Of a DNA stretch of 64,000 bases, positions 47,637-58,392 are shown in pieces. This DNA comes from Denitrificimonas caeni (GTDB lineage Bacteria > Pseudomonadota > Gammaproteobacteria > Pseudomonadales > Pseudomonadaceae), in NCBI RefSeq assembly GCF_905120345.1, contig NZ_CAJHOA010000008.1, positions 103,065 through 167,064 on the forward strand. The letters are read 5' to 3'. The translations under genes and the position numbers were made by a program. Below the pieces are notes generated by a model. It made no database searches, had not been told where the DNA came from, and saw only the letters and a list, made by a program, of their open reading frames with translations. The stretch's first letter is position 1. Every line of letters starts with the position of its first letter.

Positions 47637-48692
47637 TTACTGAACAGGATTGGCTTTGTTAAGCCAGCCTTTAACACGACGAAACAAACGCTCTTGCTCA
47701 ATCGCCTGAACGCCTGATGCAGTGGTTAAACCAATTTGTTGGTACGTTTTACGATTGGCACGGCGACTGGCTGCTAAACGCTGTTGTGCTGCTTGCTGCT
47801 CGATAACATTGATCTTGTAATAAAAGTCTGCAAGAGGCTGGGTATTGGCCGCAATCAATGTTTCGTAGGGTCGATCTATTAAATAGGTGCTGCGCGCTGC
47901 AATCATCGCCAGTCGAGTGGGCAGCGTTGCGGCATGCTGGTTTTGATAATCAAGAATCCAGTGTGCACCTTCGTGATGACCGAGAAGAATAATTTCTGTG
48001 GCGCCGATTGTTTGCCCATAGGCCACGGCGGCATCAAGAAGATTGCTAATACGCTGTGGATACTCTGGAATGACTATAGGTTCGAGTGGGGCAGGCTCGG
48101 ATTTGGCGTTGTCCGTCTCGACCGCTACTTCATCAGTTGGCTCTGGTGCTAATTCTTCTTCAGGCTCAGGCTCTGGTTCTATAGGTTCGTCGTCATCAAT
48201 AGACTCAGTTTCTTCAGGCTCTGGTAGTGGTGTTGGCGGTAGTACTGGGATTTGTTCGGCGACCGGGTCAGCAATAATTTTGTTAGACGTTAGCGTGTTG
48301 GGTGGTGGTTCGGGCAGATTAAGACTTAAGGTATGCCAGCCAGCATCTGGGAGTTTTCTGCGCAGTGGGCCAATCACCTCTGGCCAGTCAAAGCTCTCCT
48401 CGGCACCTGCTAGTAAAATAACTATGCCACGCGGTTGTGCAACATTGGCCGCTAAGAATAGCGCAGAGAAGTGTTCGACGGGCGTTGTCAGATCAATCAG
48501 TTGCTTGGCTTCTGGGCCGAGTTGCACCGCTTGAGCAGCGAGCACGTTACGGCCGAGTGCAGGCTCTCGAGCAGTGTTTTTTACCTCAAGAGCTGGCGAT
48601 TCTATTGCTGTCGCTGGCTCAGTATTCGCGAGGCCGCTTGCAGAATACAGCCCGCCAATACAGACCAACAAAGCACTATAAAACGCTGACAT
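47637..48692 (-). CDS. DUF3530 family secreted alpha/beta-hydrolase-like protein
   Basis: This 351-aa protein has a signal peptide (residues 1-22, LLVCIGGLYSASGLA) and a DUF3530 domain split by a low-complexity stretch. The first half (about 75-155) includes GIVILLAGAEESFDWPEVIGPLRRKL; the second half (about 215-320) includes EIILLGHHEGAHWILDY, matching the nucleophile-elbow region but with no Ser in a canonical GxSxG. Between them (about residues 155-205) lies an insertion of Pro/Glu/Asp repeats. The catalytic status is doubtful. It is divergent from nothing obvious; a Sel1 protein gene is upstream on the same strand, 46 bases away. Confidence 0.82.
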   Translation of the reverse strand: MSAFYSALLVCIGGLYSASGLANTEPATAIESPALEVKNTAREPALGRNVLAAQAVQLGPEAKQLIDLTTPVEHFSALFLAANVAQPRGIVILLAGAEESFDWPEVIGPLRRKLPDAGWHTLSLNLPEPPPNTLTSNKIIADPVAEQIPVLPPTPLPEPEETESIDDDEPIEPEPEPEEELAPEPTDEVAVETDNAKSEPAPLEPIVIPEYPQRISNLLDAAVAYGQTIGATEIILLGHHEGAHWILDYQNQHAATLPTRLAMIAARSTYLIDRPYETLIAANTQPLADFYYKINVIEQQAAQQRLAASRRANRKTYQQIGLTTASGVQAIEQERLFRRVKGWLNKANPVQ

Positions 48693-48738
48693 GTCTGTCC
48701 CTCAGTTGCAGTATGTGGCAGATGTCGTGCAAAAGTGC

Positions 48739-49266
48739 TTATGGAGTGTAGTTCTCGCTGCTTAATTCAAGCAAGTAACTGCGAAAAATTTGCGCCAGTA
48801 CTTGGTTGGCAACGAGGAGCTCACTGCTTTGCATTTGTGCGGCGACTCGATCGGCACTGTCGAGTGCCTCATCTGAACCATTGATCGCTGACATTTTCAG
48901 CACAATATAGGCTTGAATACTGTTGGCTGGCACGCCTTCGCCACGGTAGAACATTGTACCTAAGCGTAATTGAGCGAGGGCATGGCCTTGAACTGAGGCC
49001 TGCTCAAACCATTTCAGTGCTTGTTGGTAGTCGCGCGGTGCCTGTTGGCCTTGATACCAATACTCACCGAGCACAAATTGCGCATCAACGTAACCCAGTT
49101 GAGCAAAGGTTAAGCATTCTTCAAGGGCTTGTTTCGGCTCAGCAGCGATGCGCTCTAAGGTGCATTGTTGGGTCATTGGAATAATAAGCGAGTTATCGTC
49201 TGCGTTGGCAATAATCGAGGACATGCAAAAGCCGATGAACAGCATAAAACGGCTAAAACTAATCAT
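48739..49266 (-). CDS. Sel1-like repeat protein, secreted
   Basis: This is 175 aa from MISFSRFMLFIGFCMSSIIANA (49266), which gives a proper signal peptide; the longer frame upstream is Cys-rich and not family-like. Two to three Sel1 repeats follow (AQLGYVDAQFVLGEYWYQGQQAPRDYQQALKWFEQAS and QGHALAQLRLGTMFYRGEGVPAN at about residues 55-115). Sel1 repeats mediate protein-protein contacts, often at the envelope; the partner is unknown. Confidence 0.82.
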   Translation of the reverse strand: MISFSRFMLFIGFCMSSIIANADDNSLIIPMTQQCTLERIAAEPKQALEECLTFAQLGYVDAQFVLGEYWYQGQQAPRDYQQALKWFEQASVQGHALAQLRLGTMFYRGEGVPANSIQAYIVLKMSAINGSDEALDSADRVAAQMQSSELLVANQVLAQIFRSYLLELSSENYTP

Positions 49267-49497
49267 TACAGTTATCGAGCTCCGTACACGAAAAATAACT
49301 ATTGAGTCCTGCTGGTGCATCGCAGTGCACATTATGCGACATATACTTGTGCAAAGACCACCGTTTAGCATGGATCTATCTTGTTTAATGTCAATGCCTT
49401 GGGTATGCCTAGATTGTAGCCCCGTTATTGGCGTGCAGCACAGAGTGCGAGAACAGGTTAGACTTGACCGCTTTGATAGCCTCTAGAGAACACCGTT

Positions 49498-50040
49498 ATG
49501 GCTCTGCAAGCCACGCCTTATAAAGTTGAGTTGAACCTAACCGATATGGACCGCAATGTGTATGACACTATGCGCTTTAGTATGGCACGTCATCCTTCAG
49601 AAACAGCCGAGCGCTTACTGGCGCGATTGTTAGCGCGGACTCTTTGGCATGCTGAGCATATTGAGTTTGGCCGTGGATTGTCTAATGTTGACGAGCCGGC
49701 AGTGTGGGAGAAAAGTTTGGATGGCCGTATTCTGCACTGGGTTGAAGTGGGCCAGCCGACGGCTGAGCGTATGACTTGGTGTTCACGTCGCGGTGAGCGT
49801 TTAAGTGTTTTAGCCTATGGCAGTTTGCGTACCTGGGTCAGTAAAGAGTTAGACCAAGTCCGTAGTTTGAAAAACTTAAATGTCTTAGCGATTAGTCAAG
49901 AGTCTTTGACCCATTTAGCGACAGACCTACCACGCACGATTAATTGGAGCGTGATGATCAGTGATGGTGATGTGTTTATTACTGATGAGCGTGGCCAGCA
50001 TACGATTGAGTTGGAATGGCTGCACGGCGAGCGCGGCTAA
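49498..50040 (+). CDS. YaeQ family protein
   Basis: This 180-aa protein has a PD-(D/E)XK nuclease-like fold (family knowledge). Signatures: MALQATPYKVELNLTDMDRNVYDT, RHPSETAERLLARLLARTLWHAE near residue 38, and DEPAVWEKSLDGRILHWVEVGQP near residue 63. The biological role is unsettled (E. coli YaeQ was once linked to RfaH). The Asp/Glu/Glu positions look intact. It is divergent from the Sel1 gene over 231 bases without other features and upstream of recJ by 66 bases. Confidence 0.9.
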   Translation: MALQATPYKVELNLTDMDRNVYDTMRFSMARHPSETAERLLARLLARTLWHAEHIEFGRGLSNVDEPAVWEKSLDGRILHWVEVGQPTAERMTWCSRRGERLSVLAYGSLRTWVSKELDQVRSLKNLNVLAISQESLTHLATDLPRTINWSVMISDGDVFITDERGQHTIELEWLHGERG

Positions 50041-50106
50041 GCGACCGTACTCAGAAGACTGCCTGAATTATTTTAGCTCAGGATAAAAAAGAGTAAGTAC
50101 ATTGTG

Positions 50107-51822
50107 ATGCGTATAGAACAACGACCGCTACCTGCTGTTTTGCCTGATTTAGGTGATATCCCGCCTCTGTTAACCCGTATCTATGCGGCGCGTGGTGTAC
50201 TGAGTGCTGATGAGTTAGAAAAGGGTTTAGCGCGTTTATTGCCGACCCATTTGCTCAAAGGTATGGATCAGGCTGTACAACTGCTGGCGCAAGCGCTAAA
50301 GCAACGCCAGCGCATTCTTATTGTTGGCGACTTTGATGCCGATGGTGCTACGGCCAGTTGCGTTGGTATGCTGGGTTTGCGCATGCTCGGTGCTGCGCAT
50401 GTCGATTACTTAGTGCCCAATCGGTTTGATTATGGCTACGGACTCACTCCGGAAATTGTTGCGGTAGCTCTGCAGCGTCAACCTGATGTGTTGGTGACGG
50501 TGGATAACGGCATCTCCAGTATTGAAGGTGTCGCGGCTGCGAAAGCCGCAGGTTTAACTGTGATCGTCACTGATCACCACCTACCGGGTGCTGAGTTGCC
50601 GATTGCTGATGCCATTGTTAACCCCAATCAGCCCGGTTGCGAGTTCCCTAGTAAAGCATTGGCCGGTGTGGGTGTGATGTTTTATGTGTTGCTGGGCTTG
50701 CGTGCGTATTTGCGTAGCATCGGTTGGTTTGAGCAACAGACCATTAAAGAGCCTAACTTAGCTGAGCTGTTAGATTTGGTCGCCTTGGGTAGCGTGGCTG
50801 ATGTGGTGCCGTTGGATGCTAATAACCGTATTTTAGTGCACCAAGGTTTAGCACGGATTCGTGCTGGACGGGCGCGCCCCGGTTTGCGCGCCATATTAGA
50901 CGTCGCGCGCCGCGATCACCGCCGCCTCGTATCGACTGACTTAGGCTTTATTGTTGGTCCGCGTTTGAATGCGGCAGGGCGCTTAGATGATATTAGTTTA
51001 GGGATTGAGTGCCTGTTGTGTGAGGACTTTGATGGTGCCATGCAGCGTGCGCAACAGCTGGATCAACTCAATCAAGATCGCAAACAGATTGAGCAAGGGA
51101 TGCAGCGTGAAGCGCTAGTCCAGCTTAAAGACTTACCCTTGGACAACTTGCCCTTTGGCTTGTGTCTATTTGAGCCTGAATGGCACCAAGGGGTTATTGG
51201 TATTTTAGCCTCACGGATGAAAGAGCGCTATCACCGCCCAGTGATTGCCTTTGCTGACGCCGGTGAGGGGCAGTTAAAAGGCTCAGCGCGCTCGGTGGCT
51301 GGCTTGCATATTCGTGATGCGCTGGATGCCATCGCTGCCCGCTTTCCTGAGTTAATCAGTAAGTTCGGTGGACATGCTATGGCCGCAGGCTTGACCTTGC
51401 AGCAAGTGCATTATGAAGCCTTTGCTAAAGCGTTTGATGCGGAAGTGCGCCGTCAGCTGACGGCCGATGATTTAACCGGGCGAATTTACTCAGATGGCAG
51501 TTTGGCTGCAGATGAATTTGATATGCAGCTGGCACAGCAGCTACGCCATGCTGGACCTTGGGGGCAGCGTTTTCCTGAGCCGCTGTTTCATGGTGATTTT
51601 AAAATACTTAGTCAAAGACTGGTGGGCGAAAAGCATTTAAAACTTGTCTTGCAAAGCGGCAAAAACGCACCGCCAGTGGACGCCATTGCTTTTAATATTG
51701 ATCTGGATATTTGGCCTAATCCCAATATTCAAGATGCACAAGTTGCTTATACCCTAGATATTAATGAGTTCCGTGGGAATGAAAGTTTGCAGCTGATGGT
51801 TTCCAGTATCAGTCCGCGTTAA
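50107..51822 (+). CDS. recJ: Single-stranded-DNA 5'-3' exonuclease RecJ
   Basis: This is 571 aa from ATG 50107 (GTG 50104 is also possible). DHH phosphoesterase motifs: VGDFDADGATA near residue 74, VTVDNGISSIEG near residue 128, DHHLPGAELP near residue 158, and the DHHA1 region GSARSVAGLHIRDALDAIA with KFGGHAMAAGLTL near residue 420. It resects 5' ends in RecFOR recombination and mismatch repair. A hairpin with CATGCTG/CAGCATG arms (51832-51862) follows before prfB. Confidence 0.96.
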   Translation: MRIEQRPLPAVLPDLGDIPPLLTRIYAARGVLSADELEKGLARLLPTHLLKGMDQAVQLLAQALKQRQRILIVGDFDADGATASCVGMLGLRMLGAAHVDYLVPNRFDYGYGLTPEIVAVALQRQPDVLVTVDNGISSIEGVAAAKAAGLTVIVTDHHLPGAELPIADAIVNPNQPGCEFPSKALAGVGVMFYVLLGLRAYLRSIGWFEQQTIKEPNLAELLDLVALGSVADVVPLDANNRILVHQGLARIRAGRARPGLRAILDVARRDHRRLVSTDLGFIVGPRLNAAGRLDDISLGIECLLCEDFDGAMQRAQQLDQLNQDRKQIEQGMQREALVQLKDLPLDNLPFGLCLFEPEWHQGVIGILASRMKERYHRPVIAFADAGEGQLKGSARSVAGLHIRDALDAIAARFPELISKFGGHAMAAGLTLQQVHYEAFAKAFDAEVRRQLTADDLTGRIYSDGSLAADEFDMQLAQQLRHAGPWGQRFPEPLFHGDFKILSQRLVGEKHLKLVLQSGKNAPPVDAIAFNIDLDIWPNPNIQDAQVAYTLDINEFRGNESLQLMVSSISPR

Positions 51823-51921
51823 ACAAAAGCACATGCTGAGCCGCTGAGCCGCGCACAGCATGTCTTTATTCGGGTATAATCGGCGTTTTTATAGTGTTCA
51901 ATCAAGCGAGAATTGTCTGTT

Positions 51922-53017
51922 ATGGAAGTCAATCCAATCCATCAAGCCATCAATGACTTAGCAGAGCGTACGCAAGTCATTCGGGGGTATCTTTGACTAC
52001 GCTACCAAGCACGAGCGTCTAACTGAAGTCGAGCGTGAGCTAGAAGACCCAGCGATTTGGAATAATCCAGAATACGCGCAAAATTTAGGTCGTGAGCGTT
52101 CATTACTGGCGCAAGTGGTAGAAACCTTAGATAACCTTGAAAGCGGTGTTGCTGACTCGAAAGAACTGCTAGAAATGGCCGTTGAAGAAGATGACGAGGA
52201 CGCTGTAGAAGAAGTCCGTGCAGAGGTTACTCGACTCGGTGAGCAACTGGGCAAGCTCGAGTTCCGTCGGATGTTCAGCGGCGAAATGGATGCCAATAAT
52301 GCCTATTTAGATATTCAAGCAGGTTCTGGCGGTACTGAAGCACAGGATTGGGCTAATATTTTGCTGCGCATGTATTTGCGCTGGGCTGACCATAACGGCT
52401 TTGAAGCCACCATTATGGAGTTGTCCTCAGGTGATGTGGCAGGGATTAAAGGAGCGACCTTACATATTAAAGGTGAATACGCTTTTGGCTGGTTACGTAC
52501 CGAGACTGGCGTACACCGACTCGTGCGAAAAAGCCCGTTTGATTCAGGCAATCGTCGTCACACGTCCTTTACTGCCGTATTTGTCTCGCCAGAGATTGAT
52601 GACAATATTGAAATTGATATCAACCCAGCCGACTTGCGCACTGATACTTATCGCTCTTCAGGTGCCGGTGGTCAGCACGTCAATACCACTGACTCTGCCG
52701 TACGTATTACTCACGTTCCGACCAATACTGTGGTTTGTTGCCAGAACGAGCGCTCCCAGCATGCTAACCGCGATACTGCAATGAAAATGCTCCGCGCCAG
52801 ACTCTACGAGTTGGAGTTGTCAAAACGCAGTGCTGCCTCACAAGAACTGGAAGACAGTAAGTCGGATATTGGCTGGGGTCACCAGATTCGTTCGTATGTG
52901 CTTGATCAATCGCGTATTAAAGACTTGCGCACCAACGTTGAAGAAAGTAACTGCGACGCCGTGTTGGATGGCGACATCAATCAGTTTTTAGAGGCGAGTC
53001 TGAAACAAGGACTTTGA
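51922..53017 (+). CDS. prfB: Peptide chain release factor 2, with programmed +1 frameshift
   Basis: ATG 51922 is followed by 23 more codons to CTT (51991-51993), then an in-frame TGA (51994-51996). Translation must slip +1 (skip T51994, resume GAC at 51995) to give a 364-aa RF2. The slip site CGGGGGTATCTTTGAC is the classic signal: an internal SD-like GGGGG, CTT, then TGA read inefficiently by RF2 itself, giving autoregulation. Downstream are the stop-recognition motif SPF ([15 protein letters not shown]) and the catalytic GGQ ([16 protein letters not shown]). Without the slip the product is 24 aa. It is followed by lysS, as in E. coli and Pseudomonas. Confidence 0.97.
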
Positions 53018-53108
53018 TCAGCGGTGGCAATGCCAATGCTGCAATCAGCACCATATAGAGTGCCTACAGTCGCTAGCAGCGACCTGAATAAAATAGTGGA
53101 TACCGATC

Positions 53109-54611
53109 ATGAGCGAACAAGCGCAAACCCCGCATGAGTTGCAAGAAGAAGAAAATAAATTAATCGCCTTGCGTAAAGAAAAGCTAGCGAGCGAGCGTGC
53201 TAAGGGCAATGCTTTTCCGAATGATTTTCGTCGCGATCATTATTGCGCCGATATTCAGAAAAAGTATGCCGATGACGACAAAGAGCAGCTAAATAGCGCG
53301 GCGATACCGGTGAAAATTGCTGGACGTATTATGCTCAATCGCGGTGCTTTTATGGTCGTACAAGATATGACCGGACGCTTGCAGGCGTATGTTGATCGTA
53401 AGAGTTTGTCGGAAGAAAAACTGGCTGAAATTAAGACGTGGGATCTGGGTGACATTATTGCCATCGAAGGTACTTTGTCGCGTTCAGGTAAAGGTGATTT
53501 GTATGTGCATATGCAACAGGTGCAGCTACTGACTAAATCACTGCGTCCTTTACCCGATAAACACCACGGTTTAACTGATACTGAACAGCGTTATCGTCAG
53601 CGTTATGTTGACTTGATTGTTAATGACGAAGTACGTGACACTTTTAAAGTGCGCTCTAAAGTGATCTCTCATATTCGTAACTTCTTAACTGAACGTGACT
53701 TCTTGGAAGTCGAAACACCGATGTTACAAACCATTCCAGGTGGTGCTGCGGCGAAACCGTTTGAAACGCACCACAATGCACTCGATTTACCGATGTATCT
53801 GCGTATTGCTCCTGAGTTGTATTTGAAGCGATTGGTGGTCGGTGGTTTTGAGCGCGTGTTTGAAATTAACCGTAACTTCCGCAATGAAGGTGTCTCTACG
53901 CGACATAACCCAGAATTCACTATGCTTGAGTTTTACCAGGCGTACGCCGATTACGAAGACAATATGGATCTGACGGAAGAGCTGTTCTGTGAGCTGGCGC
54001 AAGCAGTCCTTGGTAGCACCGATGTGCCGTATCAAGGCAAGATTTTCCACTTTGGTGAGCCGTTCCAACGTATTTCGCTGTTTGATTCCATCTTGAAATA
54101 CAATCCAGAAATAACTGCTGCCGAGCTGGAAAATATCGATACAGCGCGCGCTTTAGCTAAAAAGCATGGTGCTAAAGTGATGGGTTTTGAAGGTATCGGT
54201 AAGCTGCAAACCATGATCTTTGAAGAGACGGTTGAGCATCAGCTTGAGCAACCCACTTTTATTACCCGCTATCCATTTGAAGTGTCGCCGTTAGCACGTC
54301 GCAACAATGATGATGCAAATGTTACTGACCGTTTTGAATTATTTATTGGTGGTCGCGAGATTGCTAATGCCTATTCTGAGCTGAATGATGCAGAAGATCA
54401 GGCAGAGCGTTTCTTGGCGCAAGTCGCTGATAAGGATGCTGGTGATGATGAAGCCATGCACTACGATGCTGACTTCGTTCGCGCACTTGAATACGGCATG
54501 CCACCGACTGCTGGTGAGGGTATTGGTATCGACCGTTTAGTCATGCTTTTGACTGACTCAGCCTCGATTCGTGATGTGATTTTATTCCCGCATATGCGTC
54601 CAGAGCATTAA
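53109..54611 (+). CDS. lysS: Lysyl-tRNA synthetase (class II)
   Basis: This 500-aa enzyme has an N-terminal OB-fold anticodon-binding domain (about 60-170, [22 protein letters not shown]) and a class II catalytic domain: motif 1 with [16 protein letters not shown], motif 2 with [22 protein letters not shown], and motif 3 with [20 protein letters not shown]. It lies 91 bases after prfB. A GC-rich hairpin follows (54628-54659). Confidence 0.97.
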   Translation: MSEQAQTPHELQEEENKLIALRKEKLASERAKGNAFPNDFRRDHYCADIQKKYADDDKEQLNSAAIPVKIAGRIMLNRGAFMVVQDMTGRLQAYVDRKSLSEEKLAEIKTWDLGDIIAIEGTLSRSGKGDLYVHMQQVQLLTKSLRPLPDKHHGLTDTEQRYRQRYVDLIVNDEVRDTFKVRSKVISHIRNFLTERDFLEVETPMLQTIPGGAAAKPFETHHNALDLPMYLRIAPELYLKRLVVGGFERVFEINRNFRNEGVSTRHNPEFTMLEFYQAYADYEDNMDLTEELFCELAQAVLGSTDVPYQGKIFHFGEPFQRISLFDSILKYNPEITAAELENIDTARALAKKHGAKVMGFEGIGKLQTMIFEETVEHQLEQPTFITRYPFEVSPLARRNNDDANVTDRFELFIGGREIANAYSELNDAEDQAERFLAQVADKDAGDDEAMHYDADFVRALEYGMPPTAGEGIGIDRLVMLLTDSASIRDVILFPHMRPEH

Positions 54612-54627
54612 TTTGTTTGTCTTGGCA

Positions 54628-54659
54628 GCCTCAGCAATGGATGTTTGTGCTGCTGAGGC
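54628..54659. terminator. Hairpin after lysS
   Basis: Arms GCCTCAGCA (54628-54636) and TGCTGAGGC (54651-54659) are perfect over 9 bp; no strong T-run, so termination is moderate. Confidence 0.55.
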
Positions 54660-54702
54660 GCTAAGTTTGGATTCTTACTATTATTAACGTTATGGAGTCA
54701 CT

Positions 54703-55011
54703 ATGAGTGAGCGCGACTTTCGGCCACTGATTGCTACCGGTATTGCCAGTATCCTCGGTACTGTTGCGATTTTAAGCTATTACGGCTATTTGCATATGGC
54801 TAGACCTGCTGATGCTTTGTTGCTTGCCGAGTACACCATGCTAAAAACCATCCCAGGTGAAGATTACAAAGCTTCATTAAAGCCTGCGGAGCAAATTGCC
54901 CAGTGTATGGATGGTATTGTTGTGCTGTTTGATACTCAGCAAAAAGGTTTAACTGGCGTTTTAGTTGATGATAAAAAACGTGCCGTCCGTTGTGAGTTTT
55001 CTCCACAATAA
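54703..55011 (+). CDS. Small hypothetical membrane-anchored protein
   Basis: This 102-aa protein has one hydrophobic segment (about residues 10-32, IATGIASILGTVAILSYYGYLHM), followed by a soluble C-terminal part of about 70 residues with two Cys (AQCMDGI and VRCEFSP). The topology looks like a small periplasmic domain on an N-terminal anchor. ATG 54703 follows TATGGAG. No family is recognised. It lies alone between lysS and ppc. Confidence 0.7.
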   Translation: MSERDFRPLIATGIASILGTVAILSYYGYLHMARPADALLLAEYTMLKTIPGEDYKASLKPAEQIAQCMDGIVVLFDTQQKGLTGVLVDDKKRAVRCEFSPQ

Positions 55012-55126
55012 CGGTATGTGTTAAGCACGTTTCTACAGATGATTGATTGGGCTACGAACATTAAAGATTTCTTGCTAGATGCTGAATAACTCGGCAAGCT
55101 GATGAAAACTTCAATGGAGAGCCAGT

Positions 55127-57763
55127 ATGATCCCAATTGATTCACGTCTACGCGAGCATGTTCATTTATTAGGCGAACTGCTTGGTTCAACCATGCGCGA
55201 GCAACGTGGTGAAGAGTTTTTAGAGAAAATTGAACGCATCCGCAAAGGCGCGAAAGCAGCACGCCGAGGCTCTGAAGACGGCCGCCAGCAACTGACTGAT
55301 ACCCTCGATCAGTTATCTGAAGATGAGCTACTGCCTGTAGCACGTGGTTTTAATCAGTTTCTCAATTTAGCCAATATCGCTGATCAATACCATTTGATGC
55401 GCCGCCGCGGTAGTGATGAAACGCCTGCTTTTGAAGATCAAATGCTGGCCTCTGTTCTTGAACGACTGCAAGTCGCGGGTCATAATCCACACGATTTATC
55501 GCAAGCGGTTGCCAATCTAGACATTGAATTGGTACTCACCGCACACCCTACCGAAGTCTCTCGTCGTACGTTGATCATGAAGTACGATGCCATTGCCCAG
55601 CAATTAGCTGCACTTGATCACAGTGATCTAACCACGCTTGAACGTGAAAAAGTGATCGAGAAATTACGCAGTTTGATTGCCGAGGTTTGGCATACCACAG
55701 AAATCCGTAGCGAGCAGCCTACGCCTGTGGATGAGGCGCGCTGGGGCTTTGCCGTGATTGAACGTTCATTATGGCAAGCCATTCCCAATGTTTTACGCCA
55801 TGTCGATAAAACTTTACAAGCAGCGGGTGGCGATAAGTTGCCGATTACCGCAACGCCAATCCGCTTTGCTACTTGGATGGGCGGTGACCGTGATGGTAAC
55901 CCGAATGTTACGGCGCGCGTCACTAAGACAGTACTGCTGTTAGCGCGCTGGATTGCTGCGGATTTGTTTTTACGTGATATTTCACGGCTGACTGCTGAGC
56001 TATCGATGCAGCATGCCAGTCCTGAATTGATGGCCTTGGTCGGTGAGACTGACGAGCCTTATCGCGTATTGTTTAAAAAGTTACGTGCACGTCTGCGCAA
56101 AACTCGCGCTGAGTTACAGGCGACCTTATCCACTGGTACGCCGTTATCAGCAGATATTTTCCAGCATACCGACGAATTATTAACACCACTGCTGCTATGC
56201 CATCGCTCGTTACATGAGTGCGGTATGGGCTTAATCGCCGATGGTGATTTATTGGATACTATTCGCCGTGCGACCACCTTTGGCTTAACCTTAGGTCGCT
56301 TGGATATTCGTCAAGATGCTGATCGCCATACCAGTGCTTTAAATGAAATCACTCAATGGCTAGGTCTTGGCGAGTATGCACAGTGGAATGAAGAGCAGCG
56401 GCAAGCCTTCTTGCTCAATGAGTTGCATAATCGTAGGCCCTTATTATCTAACGCATTTGCCGCCAGTGCTGACACGCAAGACGTATTGGATACCTGTAAG
56501 GTTATTGCGCAAACCTCAGCGGATTCATTAGGCTCTTATGTCATTTCGATGGCTTCCGCACCTTCTGATGTGTTGGCCGTACAGTTGCTACTCAAAGAAG
56601 CCGGTCTCAATCGTGCGATGCGCATTGCGCCCTTATTTGAAACTCAGGATGACTTGCATAACGCTGCCGGAGTGATTGAGCAGTTGTTAAGTTTGACCGA
56701 CTACCGCAATAGTTTAGAAGGCCCGCAAGAGGTGATGATTGGCTATTCTGACTCGGCTAAAGATGCGGGAACGACTGCGGCTGCTTGGTCGCAATACCGA
56801 GCGCAAGAAGAGTTGGTTGCGGTCTGTGCTAAGCAAGGTGTTGAGCTGATTTTATTCCATGGTCGCGGCGGTACTGTGGGCCGTGGTGGTGGACCTGCAC
56901 ATGAAGCTATTTTGTCGCAGCCACCGGGCTCTGTTGCTGGGCGTTTTCGCACCACAGAGCAAGGTGAAGTGATACGTTTTAAATATGGATTGCCGGAAGT
57001 TGCTGCACAAAATTTAAATCTGTATTTGGCTTCCGTATTAGAAGCAACTTTATTACCGCCGCCTGCGCCGAAAGATTCATGGCGTGCCGTGATGGAACGT
57101 ATGGCTGCCGATGGTTTAGCTGCGTATCGTAAAACGGTGCGTGAAGACCCGCAGTTTGTGGCTTATTTCCGCCAAGCCACGCCAGAGCAAGAGTTGGGTC
57201 GCTTACCTTTAGGCAGTCGCCCGGCCCGTCGTCGCAGCGGTGGTATTGAAAGTTTACGGGCGATTCCATGGATTTTTGCTTGGACGCAAACCCGGATGAT
57301 GCTACCGGCATGGCTTGGCTGGGAAACTGCGTTACAAAACGCTATCGCACGGCAAGAGGAGCCCGTGTTGGCTGAGATGCGTGATCAGTGGCCTTTCTTT
57401 CGCGCGCGTATTGATATGCTGGAAATGGTGCTATTAAAAGCCGACTCAGGGATTGCCCGTTTATACGATGAGCGTTTAGTAGCCGATGAGTTGCGTGGTT
57501 TTGGTGAGCAGCTGTATCAGCATTTAAGTCAAGCCGTAGAGCAGGTGTTGCATCTAACCGGTGAGGCGCACTTGTTGGAGCGTCATCCACAAGTGCGTGC
57601 TTCGATTAGTGTGCGAGATACTTATCTTGATCCATTGCACTTGCTACAAGTGGAATTACTCGCGCGCTCACGAGAGCAGGGCGATGCTATTTGCCCTGCG
57701 ATTGAACAAGCGTTGTTGGTCACTGTGGCAGGTATTGCGGCGGGATTACGTAATACAGGCTAG
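55127..57763 (+). CDS. ppc: Phosphoenolpyruvate carboxylase
   Basis: This 878-aa anaplerotic enzyme makes oxaloacetate from PEP and bicarbonate. Motifs: [14 protein letters not shown] near residue 140 (catalytic His), [11 protein letters not shown] near residue 250, [10 protein letters not shown] near residue 540, and the [19 protein letters not shown] loop near residue 580. Length matches Pseudomonas and E. coli. A carbonic anhydrase gene is elsewhere in the window but not adjacent. The ATG at 55127 follows TGGAGAG. A 14-bp hairpin follows the stop. Confidence 0.97.
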   Translation: MIPIDSRLREHVHLLGELLGSTMREQRGEEFLEKIERIRKGAKAARRGSEDGRQQLTDTLDQLSEDELLPVARGFNQFLNLANIADQYHLMRRRGSDETPAFEDQMLASVLERLQVAGHNPHDLSQAVANLDIELVLTAHPTEVSRRTLIMKYDAIAQQLAALDHSDLTTLEREKVIEKLRSLIAEVWHTTEIRSEQPTPVDEARWGFAVIERSLWQAIPNVLRHVDKTLQAAGGDKLPITATPIRFATWMGGDRDGNPNVTARVTKTVLLLARWIAADLFLRDISRLTAELSMQHASPELMALVGETDEPYRVLFKKLRARLRKTRAELQATLSTGTPLSADIFQHTDELLTPLLLCHRSLHECGMGLIADGDLLDTIRRATTFGLTLGRLDIRQDADRHTSALNEITQWLGLGEYAQWNEEQRQAFLLNELHNRRPLLSNAFAASADTQDVLDTCKVIAQTSADSLGSYVISMASAPSDVLAVQLLLKEAGLNRAMRIAPLFETQDDLHNAAGVIEQLLSLTDYRNSLEGPQEVMIGYSDSAKDAGTTAAAWSQYRAQEELVAVCAKQGVELILFHGRGGTVGRGGGPAHEAILSQPPGSVAGRFRTTEQGEVIRFKYGLPEVAAQNLNLYLASVLEATLLPPPAPKDSWRAVMERMAADGLAAYRKTVREDPQFVAYFRQATPEQELGRLPLGSRPARRRSGGIESLRAIPWIFAWTQTRMMLPAWLGWETALQNAIARQEEPVLAEMRDQWPFFRARIDMLEMVLLKADSGIARLYDERLVADELRGFGEQLYQHLSQAVEQVLHLTGEAHLLERHPQVRASISVRDTYLDPLHLLQVELLARSREQGDAICPAIEQALLVTVAGIAAGLRNTG

Positions 57764-57770
57764 TCAATAG

Positions 57771-57808
57771 CTGCCGATCAACACCTGTTTTCTTGTGTTG
57801 ATCGGCAG
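57771..57808. terminator. Terminator between ppc and hemJ
   Basis: Perfect 14-bp arms CTGCCGATCAACAC (57771-57784) and GTGTTGATCGGCAG (57795-57808) with a T-rich 10-base loop lie between convergent genes. Confidence 0.8.
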
Positions 57809-57853
57809 TGTCTTGTGTGAGGTTGCATATCTAATTGGCGCCGAGGCCTGCGA

Positions 57854-58279
57854 TTAAAAGGGCTTAAGAATCGCCAGCAGGACAATCACGATTAAAAACA
57901 ATACCGGTAACTCATTAAACCAGCGATAAAAGACATGGCTTTTTTGGTTGGTACCTTGGGCAAAACGTTTATAAATAGCACCTAAGGAAAAGTGATAGGC
58001 TATCAACAGCACCAGTAAAGTCAGCTTGATATGCATCCAACCCATTTTGAGCAGTGCTGGATTCATATATAACATATAAATTCCCAGCGCTAGGGTGGCG
58101 ATCAGTGAGGGGTGCATGATCCCTCGATAGAGCTTACGCTCCATAATAGTGAAACGTTCTCGGCTCACTGTATCCGTGCTCATCGCGTGATAAACAAATA
58201 AGCGCGGCAAATAAAATAAACCGGCAAACCAGCATACCACTGCGATAATATGGAAAGCCTTAATCCACAAATACGTCAT
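57854..58279 (-). CDS. hemJ: Protoporphyrinogen oxidase HemJ
   Basis: This is 141 aa from MTYLWIKAFHIIAVVCWFAGLFYLPRLFVYHA (58279), the start that matches the family; upstream in-frame Met codons add an unrelated stretch. It is a four-helix inner-membrane heme protein with the conserved His (residue 10 of the first helix) and a Lys-containing second helix (MGWMHIKLTLLVLLIAYHF). It converts protoporphyrinogen IX to protoporphyrin IX where HemG/HemY are absent. It is divergent from argC. Confidence 0.93.
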   Translation of the reverse strand: MTYLWIKAFHIIAVVCWFAGLFYLPRLFVYHAMSTDTVSRERFTIMERKLYRGIMHPSLIATLALGIYMLYMNPALLKMGWMHIKLTLLVLLIAYHFSLGAIYKRFAQGTNQKSHVFYRWFNELPVLFLIVIVLLAILKPF

Positions 58280-58392
58280 AACCAGATCCAAGCAGAAAAG
58301 AGAGTACATGGTAGTCTGCAGAGTATGCAGTGTCATCTGCAAAGTGTTGGTTATATAGTTACAGATTATTTTATTTTAAAGAGGGTGCATGC

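Noticed and set aside
52115..53017. RF2 gene starting at ATG 52115
   Set aside because: Homology extends upstream in the same frame, through the programmed frameshift, to ATG 51922.
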